A stretch of DNA of 64,000 nucleotides from Sphingomonadales bacterium UBA7471 (GCA_002479765.1 DLOZ01000012.1:9195-73194); one strand, 5' to 3'; positions 51,674 to 60,743 are shown, counted from the stretch's first letter. The notes: a model not told the origin generated them from the letters alone. Program-made: numbers and translations.

Positions 51674-52588
51674 ATGGAATATTTTTTCGGCTTACTCGCG
51701 CTGATCGTCATCATTTTTGTGATGATGGGCGTAACCGTTGTGCAGCAAGGCTTTGTTTTCACAATTGAGCGGTTCGGGCGTTACACCTATTCCGCGCAAC
51801 CCGGGCTGACCGTCATCATCCCGTTCTTTGACCGCGTTGGCCGCAAGGTAAACGTCATGGAGCAAGTTCTCGACATTCCAGGGCAAGAGATCATCACCAA
51901 GGATAACGCCATGGTCGGCGTTGACGCCGTGGTTTTCTTTCAAGTGCTCGACGCAGCCAAAGCCGCATATGAAGTGTCCGACCTCTACGTCGCCATCATG
52001 CAAATCACCACAACCAACCTGCGTACCGTGATGGGCAGCATGGACCTTGATGAAACCTTGTCAAAGCGCGACGATATCAATGGCCGCCTGCTGTCGGTGG
52101 TGGACCACGCAACCAGCCCATGGGGTGTCAAAATCACCCGTGTTGAGGTGAAAGATATTCGCCCGCCCGCTGATATCTCCAACGCAATGGCGCGGCAGAT
52201 GAAGGCCGAGCGTGAAAAGCGTGCGCAAATCCTTGAAGCAGAGGGCATGCGCGCCGCAGAAATCCTGCGCGCTGAAGGTGAAAAGCAAGGCGCCATCCTT
52301 CAGGCCGAGGGCCGCAAGGAAGCGGCATTCCGTGACGCCGAAGCCCGCGAACGCGAAGCAGAGGCCGAAGCGAAGGCAACGGTCATGGTTTCCGATTCCA
52401 TCGCGACATCGGGCACGCAGGCGCTGAATTACTTCATTGCGCAGAAATACACCGAAGCCATCAGCCAGTTCGCAACATCACCCAATGCAAAGACCATTTT
52501 GTTCCCTGTAGAAGCAACGCAATTGATCGGCACGCTGGGCGGAATTGGCGAATTGGCCAAGGAAGCGCTTGCCCCTAAAGAAAAGTGA
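51674..52588 (+). CDS. qmcA: SPFH/Band-7 membrane protein QmcA
   Basis: 304 residues. N-terminal membrane helix (LLALIVIIFVMMGVTVV), SPFH domain (RFGRYTYSAQPGLTVIIPF) and a long Glu/Ala-rich coiled coil (EREKRAQILEAEGMRAAE). Stomatin/QmcA-type proteins form membrane microdomains and pair with NfeD. GGGAGGG 7-8 bases upstream. nfeD follows after a 194-bp gap that holds a complex palindrome. Confidence 0.93.
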   Translation: MEYFFGLLALIVIIFVMMGVTVVQQGFVFTIERFGRYTYSAQPGLTVIIPFFDRVGRKVNVMEQVLDIPGQEIITKDNAMVGVDAVVFFQVLDAAKAAYEVSDLYVAIMQITTTNLRTVMGSMDLDETLSKRDDINGRLLSVVDHATSPWGVKITRVEVKDIRPPADISNAMARQMKAEREKRAQILEAEGMRAAEILRAEGEKQGAILQAEGRKEAAFRDAEAREREAEAEAKATVMVSDSIATSGTQALNYFIAQKYTEAISQFATSPNAKTILFPVEATQLIGTLGGIGELAKEALAPKEK

Positions 52589-52610
52589 GGTGTGGGGGCG
52601 AAGACAAAGC

Positions 52611-52742
52611 CCGTAGTCCTGAGCAACAATCGCAAGGCGATTGTGCCCGTCGAAGGACGCCTGTAAGACAGACGCTGCGCTCCACCGACACGCGCCCTTC
52701 GACTTTCGTCAGCGCGGTCGCACTGACGGATCAGGGCTACGG
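52611..52742. repeat. Composite nested palindrome between qmcA and nfeD
   Basis: Arm A (52611-52624, CCGTAGTCCTGAGC) pairs with A' (52729-52742); B (52649-52660, GTCGAAGGACGC) pairs with B' (52692-52703), each with two mismatches. Inside each half is an independent hairpin: ACAATCGC/GCGATTGT (52626-52644) and CGTCAG/CTGACG (52707-52728). The CCTGAGC...GTCGAAGG core is the familiar sphingomonad intergenic repeat, here interrupted by the inner hairpin. Confidence 0.7.
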
Positions 52743-52782
52743 TAAGATCTGCAGTTTGGACATCGAGATTACGGAGTAAGAC

Positions 52783-53235
52783 ATGGCAGAATGGCTCGAC
52801 ACAATTTCAACGCACTGGTTCTGGCTCTCGCTGGGGCTAGTGCTCGGGGTCGCCGAAATGGTAGCGCCCGGCTTCTTCCTGATGTGGCTTGGCCTTGCCG
52901 CGTTGATTGTCGGTGGGCTGGATTACTTCCTTCCCATCACCGTCGCCTATCAAGTTGCCATGTTTGCGACATTATCGGTGTTGACGGTCTTTGCGGGTAA
53001 GAAATTTCTACACGACAACCCCATCGAGACCGAAGACGCAAAGTTGAACGACCGTGGCGCGCGGTTGACGGGTGAAATCGTGACCGTGGTTGAGGCGATC
53101 ACAAACGGTCATGGCCGCGTCAAGGTCGGCGACAGCGTCTGGTCCGCCCGCGGCGTCGATGCCGCGATAGGATCCCGTGTGCGCGTCACAGGCGCTGACG
53201 GCGCAGTGTTGCTGGTCGAAGGCGGCCTCGACTGA
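52783..53235 (+). CDS. nfeD: NfeD family membrane protein
   Basis: 150 residues. Three membrane helices (WFWLSLGLVLGVAEMV, MWLGLAALIVGGLDYF, YQVAMFATLSVLTVFA) and a C-terminal OB-fold (GHGRVKVGDSVWSARGVDAA). Partner of the SPFH protein encoded upstream. ATTACGGAG precedes the ATG. Confidence 0.92.
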   Translation: MAEWLDTISTHWFWLSLGLVLGVAEMVAPGFFLMWLGLAALIVGGLDYFLPITVAYQVAMFATLSVLTVFAGKKFLHDNPIETEDAKLNDRGARLTGEIVTVVEAITNGHGRVKVGDSVWSARGVDAAIGSRVRVTGADGAVLLVEGGLD

Positions 53236-53278
53236 TGGTAGGACGCGATCGGTCCGTCTTTTCTGGGTCCAACGCGTT

Positions 53279-53731
53279 CTAAATCAGATCAAGGCTCGCG
53301 CGGTCGGGTTCGACAAAGCTCCGCCGCGCGTGCACCGAAAACAGCCGCTCCTTCGAATAAAACCGAAGCGGCAGGTCCCGGTGTCCCCGGTCGGAGAGTA
53401 ATAGCGCGTTCACGGCCTCGTGCAACGGCAGCTGCATCCCAACCTCCGCCAGATGCGCCTTCACGCCCGCGATATACACCTGCGTAATCGTTTCATGATA
53501 GCCTTGCGTATCGTCATTCACGCCGCCGACGGCTTCGTTATAGGCTGAAATGATGGCGGGCATTTCACGCTCAATCGCTATATCCGGCCGATCCCGCACC
53601 AGCCACGTACATGCCGCCAGATGCGCTTCATGGGTCCAATGTTCGCGTGGCAAGCTACGCGCAAGCAAGCCTTCGCCGATCGCGACGATTGCGGCGTCAT
53701 CTTCAAATAAGCGCATAGAATATTCGGACAT
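53279..53731 (-). CDS. Conserved hypothetical protein
   Basis: 150 residues with REHWTHEAHLAAC, DTQGYHETITQVYIAG and LPLRFYSKERLFS motifs; the conserved His/Glu residues (WTHEAH, GYHETIT) could bind a metal. I recognise this as a widespread uncharacterised family but know no function. AGGAGG sits 7 bases before the ATG. Downstream of pckA on the same strand. Confidence 0.8.
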   Translation of the reverse strand: MSEYSMRLFEDDAAIVAIGEGLLARSLPREHWTHEAHLAACTWLVRDRPDIAIEREMPAIISAYNEAVGGVNDDTQGYHETITQVYIAGVKAHLAEVGMQLPLHEAVNALLLSDRGHRDLPLRFYSKERLFSVHARRSFVEPDRASLDLI

Positions 53732-53770
53732 GATCGGACCTCCTGCGTTGTCCGATTATGACCGGACGGG

Positions 53771-55372
53771 TTAAGCGACCTTTGGTGCCGACTGCCTTAC
53801 ACCTTCGTCGACATGATCTGCAAATTGCGCAAAGTTGTCGACGAACTGCTGAGCAAGTCCGCGCGCCGTTACATCATATTCCGCCTTGTCCGCCCACGCT
53901 TCGCGCGGATCGAGGATGCCGCTGTCGACACCTGGAACTGCGACGGGGAATTCAAAACCAAAATTCTGGTCCTTGCGGAATTCTGCATTGTTCAGGCTTC
54001 CGTCCAGCGCAGCGTTGAGCAAGGCCCGTGTGGCCTTGATAGGCATACGGCTGATGCCGGGCATCGTTGCTTTGCCGCCCGTCCAGCCGGTGTTGACCAA
54101 CCAGCATTGAACAGCACCCTTGGCGATCCGCTCTTTCAGCAAATTGCCATAGATGCTTGGGTGACGCGGCATGAATGGCGCGCCAAAGCAGGTCGAGAAT
54201 GTTGCTTCCGGCTCGGTCACGCCGATTTCTGTGCCAGCAACACGCGCCGTGTAACCCGATAGGAAGTGGTACATGGCCTGATCCGGTGTCAGGCGCGCGA
54301 TCGGGGGCAAAACGCCGTAGGCGTCGGCGGTCAGGAAGATGATCGTCTTGGGAACGGGGCCCATATTCTTTTCCGATGTGTTCGGAATGAACTCAATCGG
54401 ATACGAACCACGGCTGTTTTCGGCGAGGCTATTGTCGTCAAAATCCAGCTCGCGTGTTTCCGGGTCGATAACGACATTCTCAAGCACCGTTCCAAAGCGC
54501 TTTGTCGTCGCAAAGATTTCTGGCTCGGCGTCTTCCGAGAGGCGAATCATCTTTGCGTAGCAACCGCCTTCAAAGTTAAACACCGCCGTGTCCGACCAAC
54601 CATGTTCATCGTCGCCAATCAGTGTACGGCTCGCGTCTGCAGACAAGGTCGTCTTGCCAGTGCCTGACAGGCCAAAGAATACGGCGGTGTCCCCGTCCGG
54701 GCCGATATTGGCGGAGCAATGCATGGGCATCACACCCTTCACCGGCAACAGGTAATTGAGGATGCCGAAAACCGACTTCTTCATTTCACCGGCATATGCA
54801 GTACCACCGATCAGAATAAGCTTTTCGGTGAAGTTCACAGCAATGACAGTCTCGCTGCGGCAGCCATGACGCGCAGGATCTGCCCGGAAGCTTGGCAAAT
54901 CGATAATGGTGTATTCCGGCACAAAGCTGGTCAGCTCTTCCTGCGTCGGGCGCACCAGCAAGGTGCGGATGAACAGATTGTGCCATGCCAATTCGTTAAT
55001 CACGCGCACATTGACGCGTTGCTCCGGCTGCGAACCACCGAACAAGTCCGCGACGTACAATTTGTCTTTGCCACCCAGCGCAGCAATAAAATCTTCTTTC
55101 AGCGCAGCAAAATGCGCCGGGTCCATCGGGACGTTGGTTCTACCCCACCAAATGCTGTTTTCGGTTTCGGCGTCACGCACGATAAACTTGTCTTTGGCAG
55201 AGCGCCCTGTGTGCGCACCCGTTTTTACCACGAGCGGACCGTCTTTGGCCAAAATGCCTTCATCATTTGCCAGCGCGGCTTCCACCAACGGCGCGGTGCC
55301 GAGGTTGCAATGCAGCTGCGCCTTTGTGTCAAAACCTTGTTGCGAAAGCGAGATATGTAAAGGTGTCGACAT
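53771..55372 (-). CDS. pckA: Phosphoenolpyruvate carboxykinase (ATP)
   Basis: 533 residues. FFGLSGTGKTTLSAD (kinase-1a P-loop), GDDEHGWSD (kinase-2), SETVIAVNFTEKLILIGGT and NTGWTGG are diagnostic of ATP-PEPCK, which makes PEP from oxaloacetate. GGAG precedes the ATG. Divergent from chvI, as in many alphaproteobacteria. A 12-bp palindrome lies between its probable -35 and -10. Confidence 0.97.
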   Translation of the reverse strand: MSTPLHISLSQQGFDTKAQLHCNLGTAPLVEAALANDEGILAKDGPLVVKTGAHTGRSAKDKFIVRDAETENSIWWGRTNVPMDPAHFAALKEDFIAALGGKDKLYVADLFGGSQPEQRVNVRVINELAWHNLFIRTLLVRPTQEELTSFVPEYTIIDLPSFRADPARHGCRSETVIAVNFTEKLILIGGTAYAGEMKKSVFGILNYLLPVKGVMPMHCSANIGPDGDTAVFFGLSGTGKTTLSADASRTLIGDDEHGWSDTAVFNFEGGCYAKMIRLSEDAEPEIFATTKRFGTVLENVVIDPETRELDFDDNSLAENSRGSYPIEFIPNTSEKNMGPVPKTIIFLTADAYGVLPPIARLTPDQAMYHFLSGYTARVAGTEIGVTEPEATFSTCFGAPFMPRHPSIYGNLLKERIAKGAVQCWLVNTGWTGGKATMPGISRMPIKATRALLNAALDGSLNNAEFRKDQNFGFEFPVAVPGVDSGILDPREAWADKAEYDVTARGLAQQFVDNFAQFADHVDEGVRQSAPKVA

Positions 55373-55395
55373 TGGCTACTCCGGCAAAAGTTGCG

Positions 55396-55423
55396 AATCT
55401 AGGGCATACGTATGCACTGTGAA
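55396..55423 (-). promoter_or_regulatory. pckA promoter with palindromic operator
   Basis: Minus strand TTCACA (55423-55418), 16-bp spacer, TAGATT (55401-55396). The spacer contains the perfect 12-bp palindrome GCATACGTATGC (55404-55415) with a central CG, the symmetry expected for a LacI- or GntR-type operator. Bound there, a repressor would block RNA polymerase. Confidence 0.45.
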
Positions 55424-55529
55424 GCTGGAGCCGGTATACGATGGAAGCAGCAAGGTCAAATCGGGTTGAGTAATGATCCGCATCACGGCAGTTGGAACCC
55501 ATCACATCGGCACCAAGAGAGCAAGTGAT

Positions 55530-55558
55530 TGAACCTAAGCCATTGCCCCCCTATAGAT
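55530..55558 (+). promoter_or_regulatory. Sigma-70-type promoter of chvI (leaderless)
   Basis: TTGAAC (55530-55535), exact 17-bp spacer, TATAGA (55553-55558). The -10 ends five bases before the chvI ATG at 55564, so the expected transcription start coincides with the A of ATG. No Shine-Dalgarno is present. Confidence 0.6.
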
Positions 55559-55563
55559 AACCC

Positions 55564-56271
55564 ATGAGTGCAACCATCGCCTTGGTCGACGACGACCGCA
55601 ACATTTTGACATCTGTGTCCATCGCTATGCAAGCCGAGGGCTATGTCACCCGGATATATTCCGATGGCGAAACCGCGCTGAAGGCCATGCTGGAAAATCC
55701 AGCGGACCTTGGCATTTTCGATATCAAAATGCCGCGTATGGATGGCCTCGAACTGCTCCGGCGGTTGCGCGAAAAAAGCGCTATGCCGGTCATCTTTCTG
55801 ACATCAAAAGATGAAGAGCTGGATGAAGCACTTGGCCTTGCCATGGGTGCCGATGATTATATCACCAAACCTTTTTCCCAGCGGCTACTTGTGGCCCGCG
55901 TGAAAGCCATTTTGCGCCGCGCCACTTATGATCGCGGCGTCAGCAGCGGCGACGCTGAACCCGAGCTTGAGCCTATGGTGCGCGGCAAGCTGCAAATGGA
56001 TCCTGCGCGGCATCATGTGAAATGGGATGGAAAGCCGCTGACGCTAACGGTGACCGAGTTTATGATATTGGAAGCGCTCGCCAATCGGCCGGGCGTTGTG
56101 CGCACACGTGACCAGCTGATGGACGCCGCATATCAGGATGATGTGTATGTCGACGACCGCACTATCGACAGCCATATCAAAAGGCTGCGGCGCAAGTTTC
56201 GCGAAGTAGACCCGGACTTTGCGGCGATAGATACGCTTTACGGTGCAGGATATCGCTTTGCAGACAGCTGA
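55564..56271 (+). CDS. chvI: Response regulator ChvI
   Basis: 235 residues. Receiver domain (IALVDDDRNILTSV, phospho-acceptor in IFDIKMPRMDG, Lys in YITKPFSQ) and an OmpR-type winged-helix domain (VDDRTIDSHIKRLRRKF). ChvG/ChvI controls envelope, acid and metabolic adaptation in alphaproteobacteria. The chvG frame begins 29 bp (or 14 bp) before its stop. Appears leaderless. Confidence 0.94.
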   Translation: MSATIALVDDDRNILTSVSIAMQAEGYVTRIYSDGETALKAMLENPADLGIFDIKMPRMDGLELLRRLREKSAMPVIFLTSKDEELDEALGLAMGADDYITKPFSQRLLVARVKAILRRATYDRGVSSGDAEPELEPMVRGKLQMDPARHHVKWDGKPLTLTVTEFMILEALANRPGVVRTRDQLMDAAYQDDVYVDDRTIDSHIKRLRRKFREVDPDFAAIDTLYGAGYRFADS

Positions 56272-57820
56272 GCCCGCTGAACTTCAGCTGGGATGGAGCC
56301 GGGGGCTATCGCTCACCGCCCGCATCCTTGCTGTAAATCTATTTGTTCTGGCGCTGCTGGGCGCTGGGCTGTTTTTCCTCGACAGCTACCGCGTGCGCCT
56401 GATTGCGGAACGCGAAGATGCTGCGCGGCTGCAAGCGACATTTCTGGCGGAAAGCCTGTCTTTGGTCGCTCCCGAAAAGCGCGCTGCATATATCTATGAA
56501 TTTGGCCAAAAGCATCAATCGCGGATTCGGGTCTATGCGCAAAATGGCGAAAAAATCCTGGACAGCTTCGCCGGCCATCCGCCGACATATGTCTTCCGCG
56601 ATCCTGACAAGGAACCGATACGCAAGGTCATCGCGCGCGGCATTGATAAGATGTTCGATTTTTTGGTGGGTGCGGCGGTTTTGCAACCATTTGCAGAACC
56701 GCGCGTCGATACGGCCGATGCTTGGCAACATCTACTAAAGCCTAAGTCAGCAGACGCAGCGTCGACGGTCGCTTTCGCCCCGGACCTCACACATGTTATC
56801 AGCGCCGGTTCGCGGTCGCGCGATGGCCGCTTTGCGGTTCTGACAACATCCAATGAACGCGATATTCGCCTATTTGTCCGGGCCGAGCGGTTCAATGTCG
56901 GCATGTTTTTTATCATCGCGCTTGGTATCGGCATATTGCTCTCCATATTTCTCGGGCGAACCATTGTGCGTCCGCTTCGGCACCTGTCCCGCGCGGCGGT
57001 CAAGGTGCGGCTTGGCCGTGCTCAGGAAGTCACCGTTCCGCGCCTGCCCTCGCGTCGTGATGAAATCGGCATGCTTGCACGTGCACTGTCCGACATGAGC
57101 ATTGCCCTTCGGCAACGTATTGACGCGACCGAAGCATTTGCGGCGGATGTCGCGCACGAGATTAAAAACCCGCTGGCTTCGTTGCGGTCGGCACTGGACG
57201 GTGCAGAGCGCATTCAAGACCCGGCGCTGCGCAAACAGCTTATGGATGTTGCAAAAGCCGATGTGCAGCGGATGGACCGTTTGATCAGCGATATTTCAGA
57301 CGCAAGCCGCGTGGATTCCCAACTGGCCAAGGCAAAGTTCGAACCCATCGACTTGGGCGATATGATCGAACAATTGCTGCAGGCGCGCGAAGACCGTGGC
57401 AGCGACAAGGATGTAAATATCGCCTTCGCTCGGCCACGGCGGACAATCGCCACGGTCATGGGTGAAGATGTTCGCCTTGAACGCATGCTGACCAATCTCA
57501 TCGACAACGCGGTGTCCTTTTCGCCACCGGGCGCAGTCGTTGAAATATCGGCTACGCTGGCCGACGAGGAAGTTATCATTCGCATCAGCGATGAAGGCCC
57601 CGGCGTTCCGCCGCAGGAACGGGAAGCCATCTTCCGCCGGTTCCACAGTGAACGCCCGCCAACCGAGAATTTCGGCAAACATAGCGGGCTGGGTTTGGCC
57701 ATCGCGCGCACAATTGTTGAGGGCCACCATGGCCGCATCAATGTGCGCGACCGGGTTGATGGCAAAGGCGGTGCCTGTTTTGAAATCGCCCTTCCCTGCG
57801 CAGCGGTGGCGACCCGCTAA
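56243..57820 (+). CDS. chvG: Sensor histidine kinase ChvG
   Basis: About 520-525 residues. Two membrane helices (LTARILAVNLFVLALLGAGL and MFFIIALGIGILLSIFLG) flank a periplasmic sensor domain; HAMP follows, then HisKA with AADVAHEIKNPLASL and HATPase_c with LIDNAVSFSPPG, DEGPGVPP and GLGLAIARTI. GTG 56243 is listed; TTG 56258 has a better ribosome site (AGGA, 7 bases). Its TAA overlaps the hprK ATG. Confidence 0.93.
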   Translation: MQDIALQTAEPAELQLGWSRGLSLTARILAVNLFVLALLGAGLFFLDSYRVRLIAEREDAARLQATFLAESLSLVAPEKRAAYIYEFGQKHQSRIRVYAQNGEKILDSFAGHPPTYVFRDPDKEPIRKVIARGIDKMFDFLVGAAVLQPFAEPRVDTADAWQHLLKPKSADAASTVAFAPDLTHVISAGSRSRDGRFAVLTTSNERDIRLFVRAERFNVGMFFIIALGIGILLSIFLGRTIVRPLRHLSRAAVKVRLGRAQEVTVPRLPSRRDEIGMLARALSDMSIALRQRIDATEAFAADVAHEIKNPLASLRSALDGAERIQDPALRKQLMDVAKADVQRMDRLISDISDASRVDSQLAKAKFEPIDLGDMIEQLLQAREDRGSDKDVNIAFARPRRTIATVMGEDVRLERMLTNLIDNAVSFSPPGAVVEISATLADEEVIIRISDEGPGVPPQEREAIFRRFHSERPPTENFGKHSGLGLAIARTIVEGHHGRINVRDRVDGKGGACFEIALPCAAVATR

Positions 57821-58293
57821 TGCCACAGATGATCCATGGCACCGCAATATCCATCGGTGGCCATGCTGTGCTGATTATGGGCGAATCGGGTAGCGGCAAA
57901 TCCGATCTCGCGCTCCGGCTGCTTGATCGCGGCGCTATTTTGATTAGCGATGATGTCGTCTTTTTGGAAACCCGTGACAACGATCCAATACTCACTGTCG
58001 CCCCCAATATCGCCGGAAAGATTGAGGTGCGCGGCGTCGGCATCTTTGATGTCGATTTCCTTGCGTCTGCGCCGCTTCGCCTCGTCGTGGAGTTCGTCGA
58101 TGCACCGGACAGATTACCTGAAGACATTGCGCGCACCATTATTGGTGATTACGTCGTTCCCGTGTCCAAGCTAAATCCATTTGAACAAAGCAGCGCGATC
58201 AAGGTCGAATATGCGTTGCGGGCAGTTCTCGATAGCGGCGTCCGGCCCGAATTTGTATCCGCTAATGTTGTAAAAGAAAGCTTGCCATCGTGA
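57820..58293 (+). CDS. hprK: HPr kinase/phosphorylase, short alphaproteobacterial form
   Basis: 157 residues, only the C-terminal kinase domain of HprK: P-loop IMGESGSGKSDLALRLL, ISDDVVF and the signature IEVRGVGIFDVD. The N-terminal domain of Firmicute HprK is missing, as is normal in alphaproteobacteria. It phosphorylates HPr on serine. TAATG overlap with chvG and GTGA overlap with rapZ indicate a tight operon. Confidence 0.93.
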   Translation: MPQMIHGTAISIGGHAVLIMGESGSGKSDLALRLLDRGAILISDDVVFLETRDNDPILTVAPNIAGKIEVRGVGIFDVDFLASAPLRLVVEFVDAPDRLPEDIARTIIGDYVVPVSKLNPFEQSSAIKVEYALRAVLDSGVRPEFVSANVVKESLPS

Positions 58294-59255
58294 ACGCCAA
58301 AACAGCCTCTACCCCGCAAACAATATTGATTGTGACGGGCGTTTCTGGCGCAGGCAAAACCACGGTTCTTAAAGCGCTTGAAGATTTAGGTTGGGAAGCC
58401 GTCGACAATTTCCCGATCCGCCTTGCCGGTCAGTTGCTTGAAATACCCGTGACCGGTCGTCAGGCGAGCCCCGATATCCCCATAGCCCTTGGCTTTGACA
58501 GCCGAACGCGCGGCTTTGACGCCGAAACGCTTATTCAACAGATCAAACAGCTCCAGAACCAGCCCAACCTGACCATCAGAACGCTGTTTCTAGACTGTGC
58601 AGGCGTTGAAATTGAACGCCGCTATGCAGAGACGCGTCGCCGTCACCCCGCGGCACCTGACCGCCCTGCCATGGACGGCATCGCGATTGAACGCGCGTTG
58701 ATGGATCCATTTCGTCAGTGGGCGGAAACGGTCATCGATACCAGCAAGCTGTCTGCACATGACCTGCAACAGGCGATCCGCGAGCAGTATAACAACGAAA
58801 CATCGCCACATTCGGTCATTACGATAACCAGCTTTGGCTATTCGCGGGGCATTCCCCACAATGCCGATCTGGTTTTTGACCTACGCTTCCTGCGCAATCC
58901 GCATTGGGACAATATACTTCGGCCGCTTACGGGGCTGGATGAAGGTGTATCGCATTATGTCGAAGCTGACCCGGCATATGACGCGGCGATGGAAAAGATA
59001 CGCGACCTGCTCCGCTATCTTTTGCCGCTCTATGACGCGCAAGGTAAGGCCTATGTAAATATCGCCTTTGGCTGCACCGGCGGGCGTCACAGGTCCGTCC
59101 ATGTTGCCGAACAATTCGGGCGTTGGTTGCGTGAAGATGGCTTTGACCCCGCGGTTCACCATCGCAATCTGACCTCAAGACCGATTGACGCAATTGAAGA
59201 GCCTGCTAACGGCGCAAATAAGAATAGCGCACCACAGGGTAACGACATCACATGA
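58290..59255 (+). CDS. rapZ: RNase adapter protein RapZ (NTPase)
   Basis: 321 residues. Walker A VTGVSGAGKTTVLKALEDLG, IALGFDSRTRGF, SFGYSRGIPHNADLVFDLRF (split) and IAFGCTGGRHRSVH. In E. coli RapZ guides RNase E to GlmZ; in alphaproteobacteria its target is uncertain. GTG start overlaps the hprK stop. Confidence 0.93.
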   Translation: MNAKTASTPQTILIVTGVSGAGKTTVLKALEDLGWEAVDNFPIRLAGQLLEIPVTGRQASPDIPIALGFDSRTRGFDAETLIQQIKQLQNQPNLTIRTLFLDCAGVEIERRYAETRRRHPAAPDRPAMDGIAIERALMDPFRQWAETVIDTSKLSAHDLQQAIREQYNNETSPHSVITITSFGYSRGIPHNADLVFDLRFLRNPHWDNILRPLTGLDEGVSHYVEADPAYDAAMEKIRDLLRYLLPLYDAQGKAYVNIAFGCTGGRHRSVHVAEQFGRWLREDGFDPAVHHRNLTSRPIDAIEEPANGANKNSAPQGNDIT

Positions 59256-59656
59256 TCGGTTTGATTTTAGTCACACATGGCAAGCTTGCCGCCGAGTTTC
59301 TCGTCGCGCTTGAGCATGTTGTTGGCCCCCAAAAAAACATCGCCACCATTTGCATTGGTCCGCACGATGACATGGAGGCCCGCCGCAATGAAATAGCTGC
59401 GGCCATTAAACAGGTTGATTCAGGCAAAGGCGCGATAATTCTGTCCGATCTTTTTGGCGGAACGCCCTCCAATCTGGCCATCTCGCTGCTGGAAACTGGC
59501 CGGGTCGAAGTCATCGCCGGCGTAAACCTGCCCATGCTGATCCGTCTCGACAGCGCCCGCAAAAACCTGGATGTGAAAGAGGCTGTCGCCGCTGCACGGG
59601 AAGCGGGCCGAAAATATATCAGCGTGGCGTCCGAAGTGCTTGAGGCATCAAAATGA
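59252..59656 (+). CDS. manX: PTS system EIIA component (mannose family)
   Basis: 134 residues. GLILVTHGKLAAEFL has the phospho-acceptor His9; ILSDLFGGTPSNLAISLL is the family dimer motif. No EIIB/EIIC, so it is regulatory, the terminal acceptor of the PTS-Ntr-like chain with HPr and HprK. Overlaps rapZ and ptsH by 4 bp each. Confidence 0.92.
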   Translation: MIGLILVTHGKLAAEFLVALEHVVGPQKNIATICIGPHDDMEARRNEIAAAIKQVDSGKGAIILSDLFGGTPSNLAISLLETGRVEVIAGVNLPMLIRLDSARKNLDVKEAVAAAREAGRKYISVASEVLEASK

Positions 59657-59931
59657 CCCGCATCAGCCGGTCTGCCACAATCGTGAATGTGAAAGGGCTG
59701 CATGCCCGCGCCAGTGCAAAATTTGTCACCTTTGTCAGCCGGTTGCCCGAGGGCATTAAAGTTGAAGTTGAAAAAGACGGTCAGCTCGTCACGGGCACAT
59801 CCATCATGGGTCTGATGATGCTCGGCGCGGCAAAGGGTAGTGAAATTACCATTCACGTCGAAGGCGACCAGGCAGAGCCCGCCATTGAAAAGCTCATCGG
59901 GCTGGTTGTTGACGGCTTTGGCGAAGACTGA
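59653..59931 (+). CDS. ptsH: Phosphocarrier protein HPr
   Basis: 92 residues. Phospho-acceptor His17 in VKGLHARASAKFV and regulatory Ser in GTSIMGLMMLGA. Receives phosphate from EI and is target of HprK. Its TGA overlaps the next ATG by one base. Confidence 0.94.
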   Translation: MTRISRSATIVNVKGLHARASAKFVTFVSRLPEGIKVEVEKDGQLVTGTSIMGLMMLGAAKGSEITIHVEGDQAEPAIEKLIGLVVDGFGED

Positions 59932-60743
59932 TGCGCCGTGAGATTACCGGATTTTCGAATCCGCTTCTGAAGGAAATCCGCGGACTGCGCGAAAAGAAAT
60001 TGCGGAAACGTGCCGGGCTATTTCTTGCCGAGGGCCTCCGCATCATGACAGAAGCGCGCGAAGCGGGTTTCCTCCCCGAAATGCTGTTCCGGGTCAAAGA
60101 CCGGCCCGTTCATGCGCTGGAAATCGCGCTTGAAGACGAGGTGCTACGCAATGGCGGGGACGTCATTGAAACCAGCGCCGAAATTATGGCGAAGCTGTCC
60201 GGCAAAGATAACGCACAGGCAGTCGTCGGTGTCTATCGTGACCATGGCACCGCGCTTGCCGATATAGAGCGCGCGACCGCACCGATCTGGCTCGTGGCGC
60301 AAGCGATGCGTGACCCGGGCAATTTGGGAACAATGTTGCGAACCGGCGATGCTGTCGGCGCTGGCGGGCTTATCCTCATTGATGACTGCACCGACCCGTT
60401 TTCAGTTGAGGCTGTCCGCGCGAGCATGGGCGCGATTTTCACGCAAAAGATCGTTCAGTGCCGATGGGACGAGTTTATCACTTGGTTACGCGCGGGCGAT
60501 GGTCAGCTGGTCGGAACGAGCCTGCAAACCGACACAGATTATCAAGCTGCGCACTACAATAGCCCGTGTTTCATACTCACAGGCAACGAAGCGCAGGGTC
60601 TGCCCGCCGATTATGAAGGTCAGTGCGACCTGCTCGTCAAAATGCCGATGCAGGGCAAGGCAGACAGCTTAAACGCCGCGGTGGCCACAGCGGTCATGGC
60701 GTATGAAGTGCTGAACCAGTTTCGCCGTCCAGCGCGCGGCTGA
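59931..60743 (+). CDS. SpoU/TrmH-family RNA 2'-O-methyltransferase
   Basis: 270 residues. N-terminal substrate-binding domain (LREKKLRKRAGLFLAEGLRI) and SPOUT knot motifs MRDPGNLGTMLRTGDAVGA, FILTGNEAQGLP and MPMQGKADSLNAAVATAVMA. Methylates ribose 2'-OH in rRNA or tRNA; exact target unknown. Last gene of the chvI operon, 15 bp from convergent rmuC. Confidence 0.9.
   Translation: MRREITGFSNPLLKEIRGLREKKLRKRAGLFLAEGLRIMTEAREAGFLPEMLFRVKDRPVHALEIALEDEVLRNGGDVIETSAEIMAKLSGKDNAQAVVGVYRDHGTALADIERATAPIWLVAQAMRDPGNLGTMLRTGDAVGAGGLILIDDCTDPFSVEAVRASMGAIFTQKIVQCRWDEFITWLRAGDGQLVGTSLQTDTDYQAAHYNSPCFILTGNEAQGLPADYEGQCDLLVKMPMQGKADSLNAAVATAVMAYEVLNQFRRPARG

Noticed and set aside
53733..53756. 7-bp perfect hairpin (ATCGGAC/GTCCGAT) between pckA and the hypothetical gene
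   Set aside because: Overlaps the ribosome-site region of the downstream gene, has no U tract, and is too short to claim a function.
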